Source: Lachnospiraceae bacterium | GTDB taxonomy: Bacteria; Bacillota; Clostridia; Lachnospirales; Lachnospiraceae | Direction of reading: 5' to 3' | Length of the DNA stretch: 64,000 nucleotides | Assembly: GCA_017634975.1 (NCBI GenBank) | Contig: JAGBMJ010000010.1 | Coordinates: 56,390 to 120,389 of the forward strand | Shown: positions 1 through 9,077 of the stretch, piece by piece | How the letters are laid out: each line of letters starts with the position of its first letter | How positions within the stretch are numbered: the stretch's first letter is position 1 | The notes under the pieces: generated by a model | Told to the model about the DNA's origin: nothing | The model's input: only the letters and a program-made list of their open reading frames with translations | Databases searched by the model: none | Program-made: the position numbers and the translations under genes

Positions 1-1171
1 CCTGCCCCAGCTGCTGCCGCAGTCCCGGTTCCTCGTACAGCCGTCGCAGCTGCCTTGCGGCATCCTCCGTATCCGGATCTGCCCAGATGGTCCCTTTGCG
101 GTACAGACTGATATCCCGTTTGGTCCGCAGCAGACGGTACCTTACCGGGCAGCCGCAACCTGCATCCAGAAACTCTCTGGTCGAGGAATAGTCGGTCGCC
201 ACCGCCACTCCCCCGTATTTCATCACTTCCGCCACCGGCAGCCCAAAGCCCTCTGCACGATGCAGCGACAGGAGCACATCTGCGGCTGCCAGCAGCTCCT
301 GCACCTCCTGCCAGGGAAGCAGTCCTTCCACCCACAATACATTCGGGATACCGCGCAGCCTGCGTTCCAGCTGCTTCTTTTCCTGCTTTGTAAACCCTTT
401 TCCCTTGATCACCAGCCATACATTCTCAGGAACCGTCGGGAAGGCTTTGTGAAAAGCCTCCAGCGCTCCGTAGGGATTTTTTCGTTCGATACTGCTGCGG
501 CCGTCATACAGCACCAGACAGAGCAGATCGCTTTCCGGTACTCCGAGCCGCCTCCGTGCTGCCATCCCGTCCGGCAGCTGTTCCCCCTCTCTGCTCAGGC
601 CATAGTACATCACCTTTACCGGCTTATCCGTCACCTTACGGATCGCCCTGGCGATAAAAGCCGACGGTACCCAGATCTCATCAAAAAAGTCGCACACCTT
701 ATGCCACTCTTTCGGCAATTCCGGGGTCTCCCAGAGCCAGAAGGCGATATTGTAATGCTCATCCAGCTGTCTGCGGTCAAACTGCTTCAAAAAGGAAAGC
801 CATACCGACGGCTGCAGATGAAACAGATTCACCCCATAGTCCGTCTGCCCTTTTTCTTCCTCTGCATGCAAAAAGCAGCCGGACCACTCTTCGATATGAT
901 GAAAGGAATAGGGAATCCCCACCTCGGCAAAGGCTTCCCGCAGCAGCTGTACGCTGCGGCTTAAGCCCGTTCCCGCCGCACTGTCTCCATACAGATTGAT
1001 ACCCGCAGGACATTTTCCGGCTGCAAAATCCTTATGTGACAGTCCGCTGAAATAGGCCAGTGCCTGCCGGTCTTTATAAGCATTCCGTGCATTCAAAAGC
1101 CCTCTGGGGATCAGAGGCCGCACGATATCCTTCCACGTATGCGGTTGTTCATTGATAACTTCAGCCTTCAT
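1..1171 (-). CDS. GT4 glycosyltransferase, 3' end cut by window edge
   Basis: The minus strand is open from an ATG at 1171 to base 1, giving 390 residues of a GT-B glycosyltransferase without its last residues. The C-terminal half has the family-4 donor-site pattern EGFGLPVAE (about residues 307-315), the EX7E motif that contacts the nucleotide sugar. A WETP segment lies near residue 147. The start overlaps the stop of the upstream glycosyltransferase by 11 bases, so the two are translationally coupled. It presumably adds one sugar to the lipid-linked glycan at the cytoplasmic membrane face. Family is clear; donor and acceptor cannot be told. Confidence 0.85.
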   Translation of the reverse strand, partial: MKAEVINEQPHTWKDIVRPLIPRGLLNARNAYKDRQALAYFSGLSHKDFAAGKCPAGINLYGDSAAGTGLSRSVQLLREAFAEVGIPYSFHHIEEWSGCFLHAEEEKGQTDYGVNLFHLQPSVWLSFLKQFDRRQLDEHYNIAFWLWETPELPKEWHKVCDFFDEIWVPSAFIARAIRKVTDKPVKVMYYGLSREGEQLPDGMAARRRLGVPESDLLCLVLYDGRSSIERKNPYGALEAFHKAFPTVPENVWLVIKGKGFTKQEKKQLERRLRGIPNVLWVEGLLPWQEVQELLAAADVLLSLHRAEGFGLPVAEVMKYGGVAVATDYSSTREFLDAGCGCPVRYRLLRTKRDISLYRKGTIWADPDTEDAARQLRRLYEEPGLRQQLGQ

Positions 1172-2336
1172 CCTTCAACATCGCTTCCCAGATCGCCTCT
1201 GCGGAACATTTCCATGAAAATCTCGCCAGATTACGCCGGATCTTATTCTCGCTGCAGCCCTGCCACACACGCGCCTGCAGCAGTGCCTTTTTCAAAGCTG
1301 CAGGAGTATTTTCAAAGTAAAAGGCCGTACTTCCCATCACTTCCCGGAGCACCGGGATATCGGATACCACGACCTTCCGCACTCCATAACTCTGTGCCTC
1401 CAGCGGCGGCAGTCCGAAGCCTTCGTACTTGGAGGGGAACAGAAAACATTCCGCACCGGCATAGAGCGCCGGAAGATCTGCCTCGGGCAGCGCCCCTAGT
1501 ACATGCAGGCTTTTCAGATAAACGATATCTTCCGCACTTCCTGTATCTTCCGCTTCGAAACGACGGATCTCTTCATGTAATTCTTTATTTTTCCAGCCTT
1601 CCCGCCCGGCCAGCACCAATGGCGGCAACGATTCCCCGGCCTGCCGCAGTTCCCGGTATGCCTGCAGCAGCATCGGCAGATTCTTTCTCGGCTCCATCGT
1701 ACATAGGCACAGCCAGTATTTCTCCGGAAGGTCATATTTCACTCGCACCGCATCGATCACATCATCTGCCGGACGTTTGGCTTTCTGATCCGGTGCGCAT
1801 GGTGCCAGGATCACGTCCTCCTTTTCGATCCAATGCCGAAAATATACATATCGGTATAAGATATTATTCCGGGATTCCTGCGAGATCGTGATCACCTTAT
1901 TGCAGATTTTGACCGTATGGGCATATCCTTTTCGAAAAAAGACGACGGAACTGCGTTTCATTGTTTCCGGACAGTGAAAACATGCCAGATCCGCGATCAG
2001 ACCATAGGTATTCGGCATCCGGAAACGCAACGGTACCGGAAACGCCGGAAAAAGATAGCGGTCTGCCTTCAGTTTCTTCATCACAGCCGGCAGTCGCAGC
2101 TGATTGACCAGCAGCTTGTTTTTTCCTTTGATCACGCAAAAAGATACCCTTGAAAACCTGCGCCAATCCTGCAAAAATTCCGGCACTTCATTACGCACCA
2201 CAAGGATAAACCGCACCTTGCGCGTCGTATGTATCAGCACTTCCGTGATCCGGTAGGCATATCGCTCGAGACCGCTCATACGCTCCCCCAGTGCCGTCAG
2301 ATCCACCGCCACCGTAAGCGTACCGCTTATATTCAT
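1161..2336 (-). CDS. GT4 family glycosyltransferase (mannosyltransferase-like)
   Basis: A GT-B enzyme with the family-4 signature TMEPRKNL in mid-protein and YEGFGLPPLE (EX7E) about 80 residues from the C-terminus, features common in mannosyl/rhamnosyltransferases of the WbdB/MtfB kind. The frame is open upstream to a GTG at 2375 and an ATG at 2366. I chose ATG 2336 because GGATGG lies five bases before it and the protein then begins just ahead of the usual VDLT strand. It sits between the VanZ-GT26 fusion and the next GT4, with tight spacing on both sides. Sugar specificity is unknown. Confidence 0.85.
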   Translation of the reverse strand: MNISGTLTVAVDLTALGERMSGLERYAYRITEVLIHTTRKVRFILVVRNEVPEFLQDWRRFSRVSFCVIKGKNKLLVNQLRLPAVMKKLKADRYLFPAFPVPLRFRMPNTYGLIADLACFHCPETMKRSSVVFFRKGYAHTVKICNKVITISQESRNNILYRYVYFRHWIEKEDVILAPCAPDQKAKRPADDVIDAVRVKYDLPEKYWLCLCTMEPRKNLPMLLQAYRELRQAGESLPPLVLAGREGWKNKELHEEIRRFEAEDTGSAEDIVYLKSLHVLGALPEADLPALYAGAECFLFPSKYEGFGLPPLEAQSYGVRKVVVSDIPVLREVMGSTAFYFENTPAALKKALLQARVWQGCSENKIRRNLARFSWKCSAEAIWEAMLKDEG

Positions 2337-2387
2337 CTTTTCCATCCCACTGATAGCTTTTGCCATTCCACGCACCTGTCAAACCGA

Positions 2388-3659
2388 TCACATTTCCGTA
2401 CCCTGATCTTTTCCGATATACCCGCGGATCGTCCGGTCACGATATTTCAATGCCAGCCGGAAGATCTTCACATCCTCGATGAAATACCTCCGAAACAGCC
2501 GCACCGGTTCCTGCAGGAAACGGGAAAACCATTCCAGGCCGTGCCTCTGCATCCATTTCGGCGCACGGCGTTTTTCTTTTGCCAGAAAGCTTACTGCCGC
2601 TCCAAAAGGCAGAGCCACATGGCACTGCAGGCGGTCTTTGTATTCGGCGATCCATTTTTCCGATTTGGGTGCTCCCAATCCGACGACCAGGATATCCGTG
2701 CCAAACTCTGCCACCTTTTTCAGGATACGTTCGCTTTCTTCCGCATCCTCCGAAAAATTCATGGACGGTGCATATCCTCCTGCGGCCGGGATCTCCGGCC
2801 AGACGCTTTTCACCTGCTTCACTGCGGCCGAAACCGTCTTCTCATCTGTCGCCAGAAAAAAGATCCGCCGCTTATCCTCCTGCGCAAAAGCACATACCTC
2901 CGGCAGCAGATCGGCTCCCGTCACACGCTCCAGTAACGGACAGCCCAGGGAATCCGCGATCCACAGAAGCGGCATCCCATCCGGAACGATCAGATCAGCT
3001 TTTTCAAACAGCTCACGAAATGCAGCATCTTTCTCCGCCTTTACAATATGATCCGCATTAGGGGTGATCACCAGATGCATTCCCTTCTCCCCTGCAAATC
3101 CCCGGATCTTTTCTGCCGCTTCCGAAAAAGCCACATCATCGATCCGGATATTCATAAATGCTCTTCGGCGTTTATCCCCGTCAGATGTTTTTGCAATGAG
3201 AGTCCCGGATGCTCCGAACACAAGAAACAGCACCGCCATCAGGCCGGCGCCAAAGAGATCCTTCCCCAGGTCAACGATATCGCATTCCCTGCCCGGGATA
3301 AATGCCTGGATGATCTCATCCGTAACCGCTACCGGAAGGCAGAATAAAAACATATACATACTGCGCAGGTATTTTCGTATCCCGTTGGCGGAGGCCGCCA
3401 GACCAACCATAGCAGAAAGAAGCGCAAACTCCGTCATATGCGCAAATATACGCGCATAGGTATTCAGTATATCTTTCTGATAATGATCCAGAGGATTTTT
3501 GTTCCCATCCAGTACACGATAGACCTTATCGGCCACCGCCCCGCTGGTCACCGTCGTGACATCCCCGGGCTGCAACGTAAAATACAGGATCATCAGCATG
3601 ACCATCGGGATAGGGATACATGCCCACAGATTCCAGTTTTTTAAGCCATTTTTCTTCAT
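2388..3659 (-). CDS. VanZ-like membrane domain fused to WecG/TagA/CpsF (GT26) glycosyltransferase
   Basis: Residues 1-155 form a VanZ-like membrane domain with about four helices (12-29, 70-90, 98-116, 132-153) and the family pattern HMTEF plus DEIIQAF-IPGRECDIVDLGKD. Residues 168-420 are a complete GT26 domain: TPNADHIV (199-206), PDGMP (226-230), ERVTGADL (244-251), GAPKSEKW (329-336) and the basic C-terminal region that anchors TagA to membranes. Enzymes of this family transfer ManNAc or a related sugar to a polyprenyl-diphosphate-linked GlcNAc, the second step of teichoic-acid or ECA-type glycans. The VanZ part may tether the enzyme to lipid or assist the polyprenyl substrate; that is inference. 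It is seven bases from the UDP-xylose synthase gene. Confidence 0.88.
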   Translation of the reverse strand: MKKNGLKNWNLWACIPIPMVMLMILYFTLQPGDVTTVTSGAVADKVYRVLDGNKNPLDHYQKDILNTYARIFAHMTEFALLSAMVGLAASANGIRKYLRSMYMFLFCLPVAVTDEIIQAFIPGRECDIVDLGKDLFGAGLMAVLFLVFGASGTLIAKTSDGDKRRRAFMNIRIDDVAFSEAAEKIRGFAGEKGMHLVITPNADHIVKAEKDAAFRELFEKADLIVPDGMPLLWIADSLGCPLLERVTGADLLPEVCAFAQEDKRRIFFLATDEKTVSAAVKQVKSVWPEIPAAGGYAPSMNFSEDAEESERILKKVAEFGTDILVVGLGAPKSEKWIAEYKDRLQCHVALPFGAAVSFLAKEKRRAPKWMQRHGLEWFSRFLQEPVRLFRRYFIEDVKIFRLALKYRDRTIRGYIGKDQGTEM

Positions 3660-3666
3660 GCAGCTT

Positions 3667-4602
3667 TCAGACGATCAGCTTAAAGTACTCGATCGTCTTC
3701 TTCAGTCCTTCCTCCAGAGGAATGGTCGGTTCCCATCCCAGTTCTTTCTTCGCCAGATCGATCACCGGCTTACGCTGCAGCGGATCGTCCGAAGGCAGCG
3801 GCTCAAACACGATCTTCGACTTGCTGCCGGTCAGTTCGATCACCTTCTCCGCCAGCTGCAGAATCGTAAACTCGCCGGGATTGCCGATGTTTACCGGTCC
3901 CGTAAATCCATCCCGGGAATTCATGAGGCGTACCATTCCCTCGATCAGATCATCCACATAGCAGAAACTTCTGGTCTGTGCCCCATCCCCGTATACCGTG
4001 ATATCCTGACCTTTCAGTGCCTGTACGATAAAATTCGATACCACACGTCCGTCGTTCGGATGCATATTCGGACCATAGGTATTGAAGATACGCATCACTT
4101 TGATATCCACATTATTCTGTCTGTGATAATCAAAGAACAGGGTTTCCGCTACACGCTTGCCTTCATCATAGCAGGAACGGATCCCGATGGTATTGACACA
4201 GCCACGGTAACTCTCCGGCTGCGGATGCACTTCCGGATCTCCGTACACTTCCGAAGTGGATGCCTGCAGGATCCTGGCATGCACGCGCTTTGCAAGCCCC
4301 AGCATATTGATCGCGCCCAGCACGCTGGTCTTGGTCGTTTTGATCGGATTGTACTGGTAATGCACCGGACTGGCCGGGCAAGCCAGATTGTAGATCTGAT
4401 CCACCTCCAGATGGATCGGCTCCGTAATGTCATGCCGGATAAACTCAAAATACGGATGCCCGATCAGATGACGGATATTATTTTTATTTCCGGTAAACAG
4501 ATTATCCAGACAGATCACGTCATTGCCCTCTGCGATCAGCCGGTCGCAAAGATGTGATCCCAAAAAACCGGCACCGCCGGTTACCAATACTCGTTTGCTC
4601 AT
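3667..4602 (-). CDS. UDP-glucuronate decarboxylase (UDP-xylose synthase)
   Basis: A 311-residue extended SDR with the NAD-binding GGAGFLGS (9-16), the STSEVYGD segment (115-122) and catalytic Tyr145/Lys149 in CYDEGK. The stretch [16 protein letters not shown] (74-89) is characteristic of UDP-xylose synthases rather than RmlB, and the length fits the short bacterial form. It converts UDP-glucuronate to UDP-xylose with CO2 release, so xylose (or a sugar derived from its 4-keto intermediate) is probably a unit of the glycan. UDP-GlcA must come from a dehydrogenase outside the window; a UDP-GlcA 4-epimerase lies at 53.4-54.5 kb and would compete for it. Confidence 0.9.
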   Translation of the reverse strand: MSKRVLVTGGAGFLGSHLCDRLIAEGNDVICLDNLFTGNKNNIRHLIGHPYFEFIRHDITEPIHLEVDQIYNLACPASPVHYQYNPIKTTKTSVLGAINMLGLAKRVHARILQASTSEVYGDPEVHPQPESYRGCVNTIGIRSCYDEGKRVAETLFFDYHRQNNVDIKVMRIFNTYGPNMHPNDGRVVSNFIVQALKGQDITVYGDGAQTRSFCYVDDLIEGMVRLMNSRDGFTGPVNIGNPGEFTILQLAEKVIELTGSKSKIVFEPLPSDDPLQRKPVIDLAKKELGWEPTIPLEEGLKKTIEYFKLIV

Positions 4603-4634
4603 ATGTTTTCTCCCTTTTCTGCTGACACCTCTGT

Positions 4635-5465
4635 CTATTTTCCCAATAAAATCCGCAGATATGGCGTGATGCTGTGATACACGGCTGCCGGAAAACTGTA
4701 ATTCTTCCGCACAAAATGATACCAGTCCTTTCGTGGCAGACCTTTGGGACCTTCCTTCCGCTTCAGCCTCGTCTTCCGGTCAAGTCCCCGATCCTTCCAG
4801 CTGCCGGAAATATCATTGTCATCACACTCGCCGACAAAATCCGCGGTATTGATCACCGTAGCGCCTCTGTGCCGGAGTTTCAAACCATAATCATAATCGC
4901 CCATACTGTGCACATACATCGGATCCAGATTTCCCATCCGCCGGAAGCACTCATACGTCAACAGCAGACAGTTACAGTTAAAGGTATCGCACTGCTCCGG
5001 TTCCTCACTCGGCGGAATCAGTTCATATCTTGCGAGATACTTTGACTTCTGCCGCACGCCGCCGTAACTCTGCTGTCCCTTGCTGTCCTTCGTAGCCCCT
5101 GCCACAGCATCGGTTCGATACTGCGTCAGCCGCGCGATCAGCCGGCTCACCGTTCCCGGGAAAAATTTCACATCATCATTGACCAGCAGCACATAAGCGC
5201 AGTCCTTCATATACTTTGCCGCATAGCGCATCGCGATCCGCATACCGCCGTTCCAGAACAGATCGTCCGGCGCATGGATATGCCGGATCTGCAGTCCCTC
5301 TGCCGCCAGCTCACGGAGTGCCTCTTTTGTACCGTCCGTACTCCCGGCATCCACCACGACAAACTGCAGCGTCTCTCTGATCTCACCTTCCGTCAGCGAA
5401 CGGATGCACGCCGTTGTATGTTCTTTTCTGTTATGACAGGTCATCAGGACCGCGATCTTATCCAT
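4635..5465 (-). CDS. GT2 family glycosyltransferase (rhamnosyltransferase-like)
   Basis: A GT-A enzyme beginning [17 protein letters not shown], with NDD at 96-98 as the metal/donor site and a WNGGMRIA segment near residue 71, as in many WbbL-like rhamnosyltransferases. The frame extends nine codons further upstream, but ATG 5465 has AGGTGG just before it. That ribosome site is supplied by the end of an intergenic repeat (5470-5564). The protein lacks membrane helices, so it should act on a lipid-linked acceptor at the inner membrane face. Specificity is not determined. Confidence 0.85.
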   Translation of the reverse strand: MDKIAVLMTCHNRKEHTTACIRSLTEGEIRETLQFVVVDAGSTDGTKEALRELAAEGLQIRHIHAPDDLFWNGGMRIAMRYAAKYMKDCAYVLLVNDDVKFFPGTVSRLIARLTQYRTDAVAGATKDSKGQQSYGGVRQKSKYLARYELIPPSEEPEQCDTFNCNCLLLTYECFRRMGNLDPMYVHSMGDYDYGLKLRHRGATVINTADFVGECDDNDISGSWKDRGLDRKTRLKRKEGPKGLPRKDWYHFVRKNYSFPAAVYHSITPYLRILLGK

Positions 5466-5469
5466 GTTC

Positions 5470-5564
5470 CACCTCATCCGCCCTTCGGGCACCTGTCTCG
5501 CCTGCCGGCTCGGTCCGCGCTAAACGTGTGCCACTGGCACACAGCGCCCTCAAGGGGAAGGCAA
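5470..5564 (-). repeat. Intergenic repeat, full copy
   Basis: Read on the minus strand it starts TGCCTTCCCCTTGAGGG and ends GGGCGGATGAGGTG, enclosing a perfect palindrome with 8-base arms at 5526-5542 (GTGTGCCA-C-TGGCACAC). The same two ends recur at 20818-20895, and the first end recurs at 41905-41920 and 44925-44942. I recall similar elements scattered between genes in many Clostridia. Here its last bases provide the ribosome site of the following glycosyltransferase. Confidence 0.75.
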
Positions 5565-5567
5565 GTT

Positions 5568-6047
5568 TCAGACTGTTTGCGTCAACAATCGGGCCAGTTC
5601 CCGGATCACTCCGTAGCCGCCCTTTTTTGTCGAGATCCAGTCGGCAATCTCCAGGATCTCTTCCTCGGCATCCGCAGGCGCTCCCACGATTCCCACCAGT
5701 TTCATAGCCTCGTAATCATTTAAGTCGTTGCCGATATACAGCACACGGCTTAAGGATATGTTCTCTGCCTCGCAGTATTCCTTCAGAGCCTTCGCCTTAT
5801 CCGGCACGTTATGGATCACGGGAATCTTCAGTTTGGCCGCACGGTGTGCCACGATCGGGTTCACCTCGGTCGACAGGATCAGCTGCGGAATCCCTGCTTT
5901 ACGGATCATCCCCACCCCGTAACCGTCTCCCCGGTTAACGATCGCACTTTCCTTACCGTTCTCATCCACGATGACCCGATTATCCGTCATCACACCGTCA
6001 AAATCATACACCAGCAGATCGATATCCGCTTTGTTCGGGACAGACAT
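5568..6047 (-). CDS. KdsC/YrbI-family HAD phosphatase
   Basis: A small (159-residue) HAD hydrolase of the KDO-8-phosphate phosphatase type, lacking a cap domain. Motif I is DFDGVMTD (Asp15/Asp17), motif II is the ST at 59-60, the conserved lysine is in KAKAL (84-88) and motif III is GNDLND (106-111). Relatives remove phosphate from KDO-8-P or from acylneuraminate-9-P and are often linked to NeuA. In this locus the natural partner would be the nonulosonate genes at 56.6-59.4 kb, though they are 50 kb away. The frame opens upstream at an ATG overlapping the previous stop, but ATG 6047 has GGAG six bases ahead and is preferred. Confidence 0.82.
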   Translation of the reverse strand: MSVPNKADIDLLVYDFDGVMTDNRVIVDENGKESAIVNRGDGYGVGMIRKAGIPQLILSTEVNPIVAHRAAKLKIPVIHNVPDKAKALKEYCEAENISLSRVLYIGNDLNDYEAMKLVGIVGAPADAEEEILEIADWISTKKGGYGVIRELARLLTQTV

Positions 6048-6067
6048 AGTTTTCTCCGATCGTGCCA

Positions 6068-6982
6068 TCAGAACTGCCCCCGATGGCACTTTTTCTTTAC
6101 AAAATTGATCACCTTGTTCAGGCCGAAATACTTATTGATATACGCCCTGTCATACTCCAGATCCCTGCGGATCACCTTTTCTACCGGCAGCGGAAACTCG
6201 ATGATGCCGTAGGAAAAATCTTCCGCCGTGCTGCCGGTGGTATGAGTCGCATCTTCACGGTCAAACCCGATGTTGCGGATCAGATTGGCACGGGGTACGA
6301 TCCCGAGGCCGCGGTTCATATGCCGGCAATAGTCCCATTGTATATCCCAGGTGTCTTTCGCATGCGTATACACACTCTCAATATCTTTTTTCAGGAACAT
6401 ATAGGAAAAACGCCCATGGATGCCCATCAGTCTGCCGGATTTTTTTACTTCCGGCCAGCTTTTTACATCCACATCGTATTTTTCCCAGGCCCTGGCCCAG
6501 GTTCCCCAGCCCCAGATGCTGGAGAAGCATGAGAAAATGTACGGCTTATCCATCGAATAATTCTTCAGAAGATTCGTCCCGGAAACCATCATCACCTTCG
6601 GGTTATCTTTATAGGCCTCCAGCATGGTATCCATATACGGAAAAAAGTCCGGCGCCGGCACCACATCGTCTTCGAGGATGATCGTACAGTTCTCCTGCGA
6701 CAACACCCAGCTGATCCCCGAAGCTACGCGGTCACGGCAGCCCATATTGCTTTCGGCATAGTTTTTATGCACTTCGCATGGCCAGTCAATCCCCTCTTCT
6801 ACCAGTTTGCGGCACGCAGTGACTTTTTCTTCATCATCCGCCCGGCCTGCTCTCGGCGCATCCGAGATCAGATACATTTTGGACGGTTTTGCTACGCGGA
6901 TCGCATCCAATACTTCTTTGGTCGTATCCGGGCGATTAAAAAAGATCATCGCTACCGGAGATTTGCATGTATAATCGTTCAT
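6068..6982 (-). CDS. GT-A glycosyltransferase (GT2-like, HlpA type)
   Basis: A 304-residue protein starting with PVAMIFFNRPDTT and carrying EDD (104-106) inside IILEDDVVPAPDFF, the layout of a bacterial family often annotated as hemolytic protein HlpA or GT2-like. It has a WGWGTWARAW segment in the middle that is typical of this group. No membrane segment is seen. The gene overlaps the preceding glycosyltransferase stop by four bases and is followed closely by the phosphatase. It is probably a nucleotide-sugar-dependent transferase; the sugar is unknown. Confidence 0.78.
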   Translation of the reverse strand: MNDYTCKSPVAMIFFNRPDTTKEVLDAIRVAKPSKMYLISDAPRAGRADDEEKVTACRKLVEEGIDWPCEVHKNYAESNMGCRDRVASGISWVLSQENCTIILEDDVVPAPDFFPYMDTMLEAYKDNPKVMMVSGTNLLKNYSMDKPYIFSCFSSIWGWGTWARAWEKYDVDVKSWPEVKKSGRLMGIHGRFSYMFLKKDIESVYTHAKDTWDIQWDYCRHMNRGLGIVPRANLIRNIGFDREDATHTTGSTAEDFSYGIIEFPLPVEKVIRRDLEYDRAYINKYFGLNKVINFVKKKCHRGQF

Positions 6983-8043
6983 GATCGCTCCTGTTTATGT
7001 AATTTATTATAGATTCCCTCAAATGCGCTTAGCGCTGCATAGCAGGGATAGCCCAACAGAAAAGACTTCACTCGCAGTGTCTTGGCCAGGGGCCATTTTT
7101 CCTTTGCAAAGTATTCATAATAGAACCGCTTAAACCATTTGCGGATCTCTTTTTTATCTTTCGCCGTTCCGCCCGCTTTATAAAAACGGATCGCATTGTA
7201 GACCGAATAATTGACTTCCTTCAGGTACAGTTCCCGTTCCCCCTGTGCCTTGTAAAAATCCATCTTTTCTATGCTGCAGCCCATCGCATCGGCATAGTTC
7301 TTATTGCCGTTTTTTTTCATAATGCCGCCGCGCCACTGCCGGTAATAATACAGCGGTGCATCGATCGTAACGATCTTCTTTGCCCTCCAGATCAGACGGT
7401 ACGTGATATAGCCATCCTCAAATACCTTTCCCGGCGGGTACCACAGCCGTTCCTCTCCTTCACCGTAGAGCGATGCCAGGTAGATCTTATTCCACGGCAC
7501 CATACACTCCGTCATCTTTCCCAGAGCGTAATACTGCAGCTCCGCTTCTTTGACACTCAGCTCATGGGTCGGATAGGACTGCTTCTTAAGCATCTCTTCC
7601 AGAACTGCCGGCGTGACCGGATGCTCCCACAGCGTACCGTCCGGATCCGTTTCATAAAAACCGCACCAGGCGATCTGTGCGTGATGCGATGTCACAGTCG
7701 CATGCAGTGTCTCGATCATCTTCGGATGTGCCGTATCATCCGCATCGATAAATACGATCCATTTACCGCGGGACTTTGTCACACCCACGTTCCGTGCTGC
7801 CGACACCCCCTGATTTTCCTGATGGATCACCTCGATACGGTCATCCTTTGCGGCATATGCATCACATACGTTTCCCGATCCGTCCGGCGAACCGTCCTCG
7901 ATCAGGAGCACCTGCAGGTTCCGGTAAGTCTGTGCCAGGATGCTTTCGATACACGCGCCGATGTAATCCTCCGCTTTGTAGACCGGGACAATGACACTGA
8001 TCAGATCATCGCTATTCGGTTTTAGTGAATAGGTTTGCTGCAT
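6979..8043 (-). CDS. GT2 family glycosyltransferase
   Basis: The first 110 residues are a standard GT2 GT-A fold: ISVIVPVYKAEDYI (15-28), EDGSPDGS (49-56) and the DADD metal site (100-103). The C-terminal 220 residues are variable and would hold the acceptor site. The length (354) is usual for capsule-type GT2 enzymes. The stop overlaps the next start by four bases. It likely extends a lipid-linked glycan in the cytoplasm; donor and linkage are not deducible. Confidence 0.88.
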   Translation of the reverse strand: MQQTYSLKPNSDDLISVIVPVYKAEDYIGACIESILAQTYRNLQVLLIEDGSPDGSGNVCDAYAAKDDRIEVIHQENQGVSAARNVGVTKSRGKWIVFIDADDTAHPKMIETLHATVTSHHAQIAWCGFYETDPDGTLWEHPVTPAVLEEMLKKQSYPTHELSVKEAELQYYALGKMTECMVPWNKIYLASLYGEGEERLWYPPGKVFEDGYITYRLIWRAKKIVTIDAPLYYYRQWRGGIMKKNGNKNYADAMGCSIEKMDFYKAQGERELYLKEVNYSVYNAIRFYKAGGTAKDKKEIRKWFKRFYYEYFAKEKWPLAKTLRVKSFLLGYPCYAALSAFEGIYNKLHKQERS

Positions 8044-8075
8044 TTATTATCCGTTTGCAAGAGATACTTTTCATT

Positions 8076-9077
8076 TTAATATCTGCCCAGCAGTTTACTG
8101 ACTGCACGGCACAGTTTTGCCCATTGATAGCCGCGTTTTCCGCTCTGCAGGTGCTTACGCAGCTCCGACAACTCCTCCGCATCTGCCGTCCCCATACGAT
8201 AGATCCGCAACGCTTCCTTCAGATCACATTCCACAGCCGTCTCATAAAAAGGCGACAGATCCTCCGGGCGGTACTCCCCTCTGTGCTCATACAGATACTT
8301 CAGATCCGGATAATGCCGGATATCGCTGATCGCATGCGTCCCCGGCGAAAGCTCCCGCTCGATGCTGTAACCGATCATATTGGATGCCGACTGCTTCAGC
8401 AGCGAGATCGCGTTCCAGGAAGAACCTTCTACCTGCCGGTAGGCGCCCATACACTCCGGCAGATAATACATCTTTCCATGTTGAAACAGCCAGAACGTGA
8501 TATTGTTGTCATCAAAATTTGCCGCAAGAGCTCCCTGCGGCGGATCATTACGGTAAATATTCCGAAACAGTACTGCATTCGCCTGCAGGAACATCAGTTT
8601 CCAATAATCTTTCAGCGCCAGCTTATGCTCCCGCTTTGCCCGGCACAACGGTACCTCATTACCGTCCGGATATGCCATTAACAGATTATGTGCACACATC
8701 ACACAGTCTGCATTTTCCTTTTTCTCCAAAACAGCGACCTGCCTCTGCAGTTTCTTCGGATCGATATAATAGTCATCCCCGTCCAGAAAGGTGCAGTAAT
8801 CGCCTTTGGCATGCGCTAAGAGATTCAGCCGGTTGGCAGCCGATCGGTTCACGCGGTTGTACGCCACGCCCTCTTCCCGCGGCATCGTGTACAAAGCGAT
8901 CCTTCCGGGATGCTTCTCCATATATTCCGATACGATCACAGTCGTCCGATCTGACGAACCGTCATCTCCTACCAGGATCTCCACCGGAAAATCCGTTTCC
9001 TGCCGCAGTACGCTTTCCAGCGTCTCGGCAACGTATTTTTCCAAATTATAGGTCGTTATTAATACACTGAGTAACAT
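8076..9077 (-). CDS. GT2 family glycosyltransferase
   Basis: A 333-residue GT2 enzyme with LSVLITTYNLEKYV (3-16), VGDDGSSD (36-43) and LDGDDY (98-103). The region DNNITFWLFQ in the second half resembles the acceptor-side segment of WfgS/WfeV-like transferases. Its first base is the last base of the upstream GT4 gene, so the pair is translationally coupled. No signal peptide or membrane helix is seen. Donor unknown. Confidence 0.87.
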   Translation of the reverse strand: MLLSVLITTYNLEKYVAETLESVLRQETDFPVEILVGDDGSSDRTTVIVSEYMEKHPGRIALYTMPREEGVAYNRVNRSAANRLNLLAHAKGDYCTFLDGDDYYIDPKKLQRQVAVLEKKENADCVMCAHNLLMAYPDGNEVPLCRAKREHKLALKDYWKLMFLQANAVLFRNIYRNDPPQGALAANFDDNNITFWLFQHGKMYYLPECMGAYRQVEGSSWNAISLLKQSASNMIGYSIERELSPGTHAISDIRHYPDLKYLYEHRGEYRPEDLSPFYETAVECDLKEALRIYRMGTADAEELSELRKHLQSGKRGYQWAKLCRAVSKLLGRY

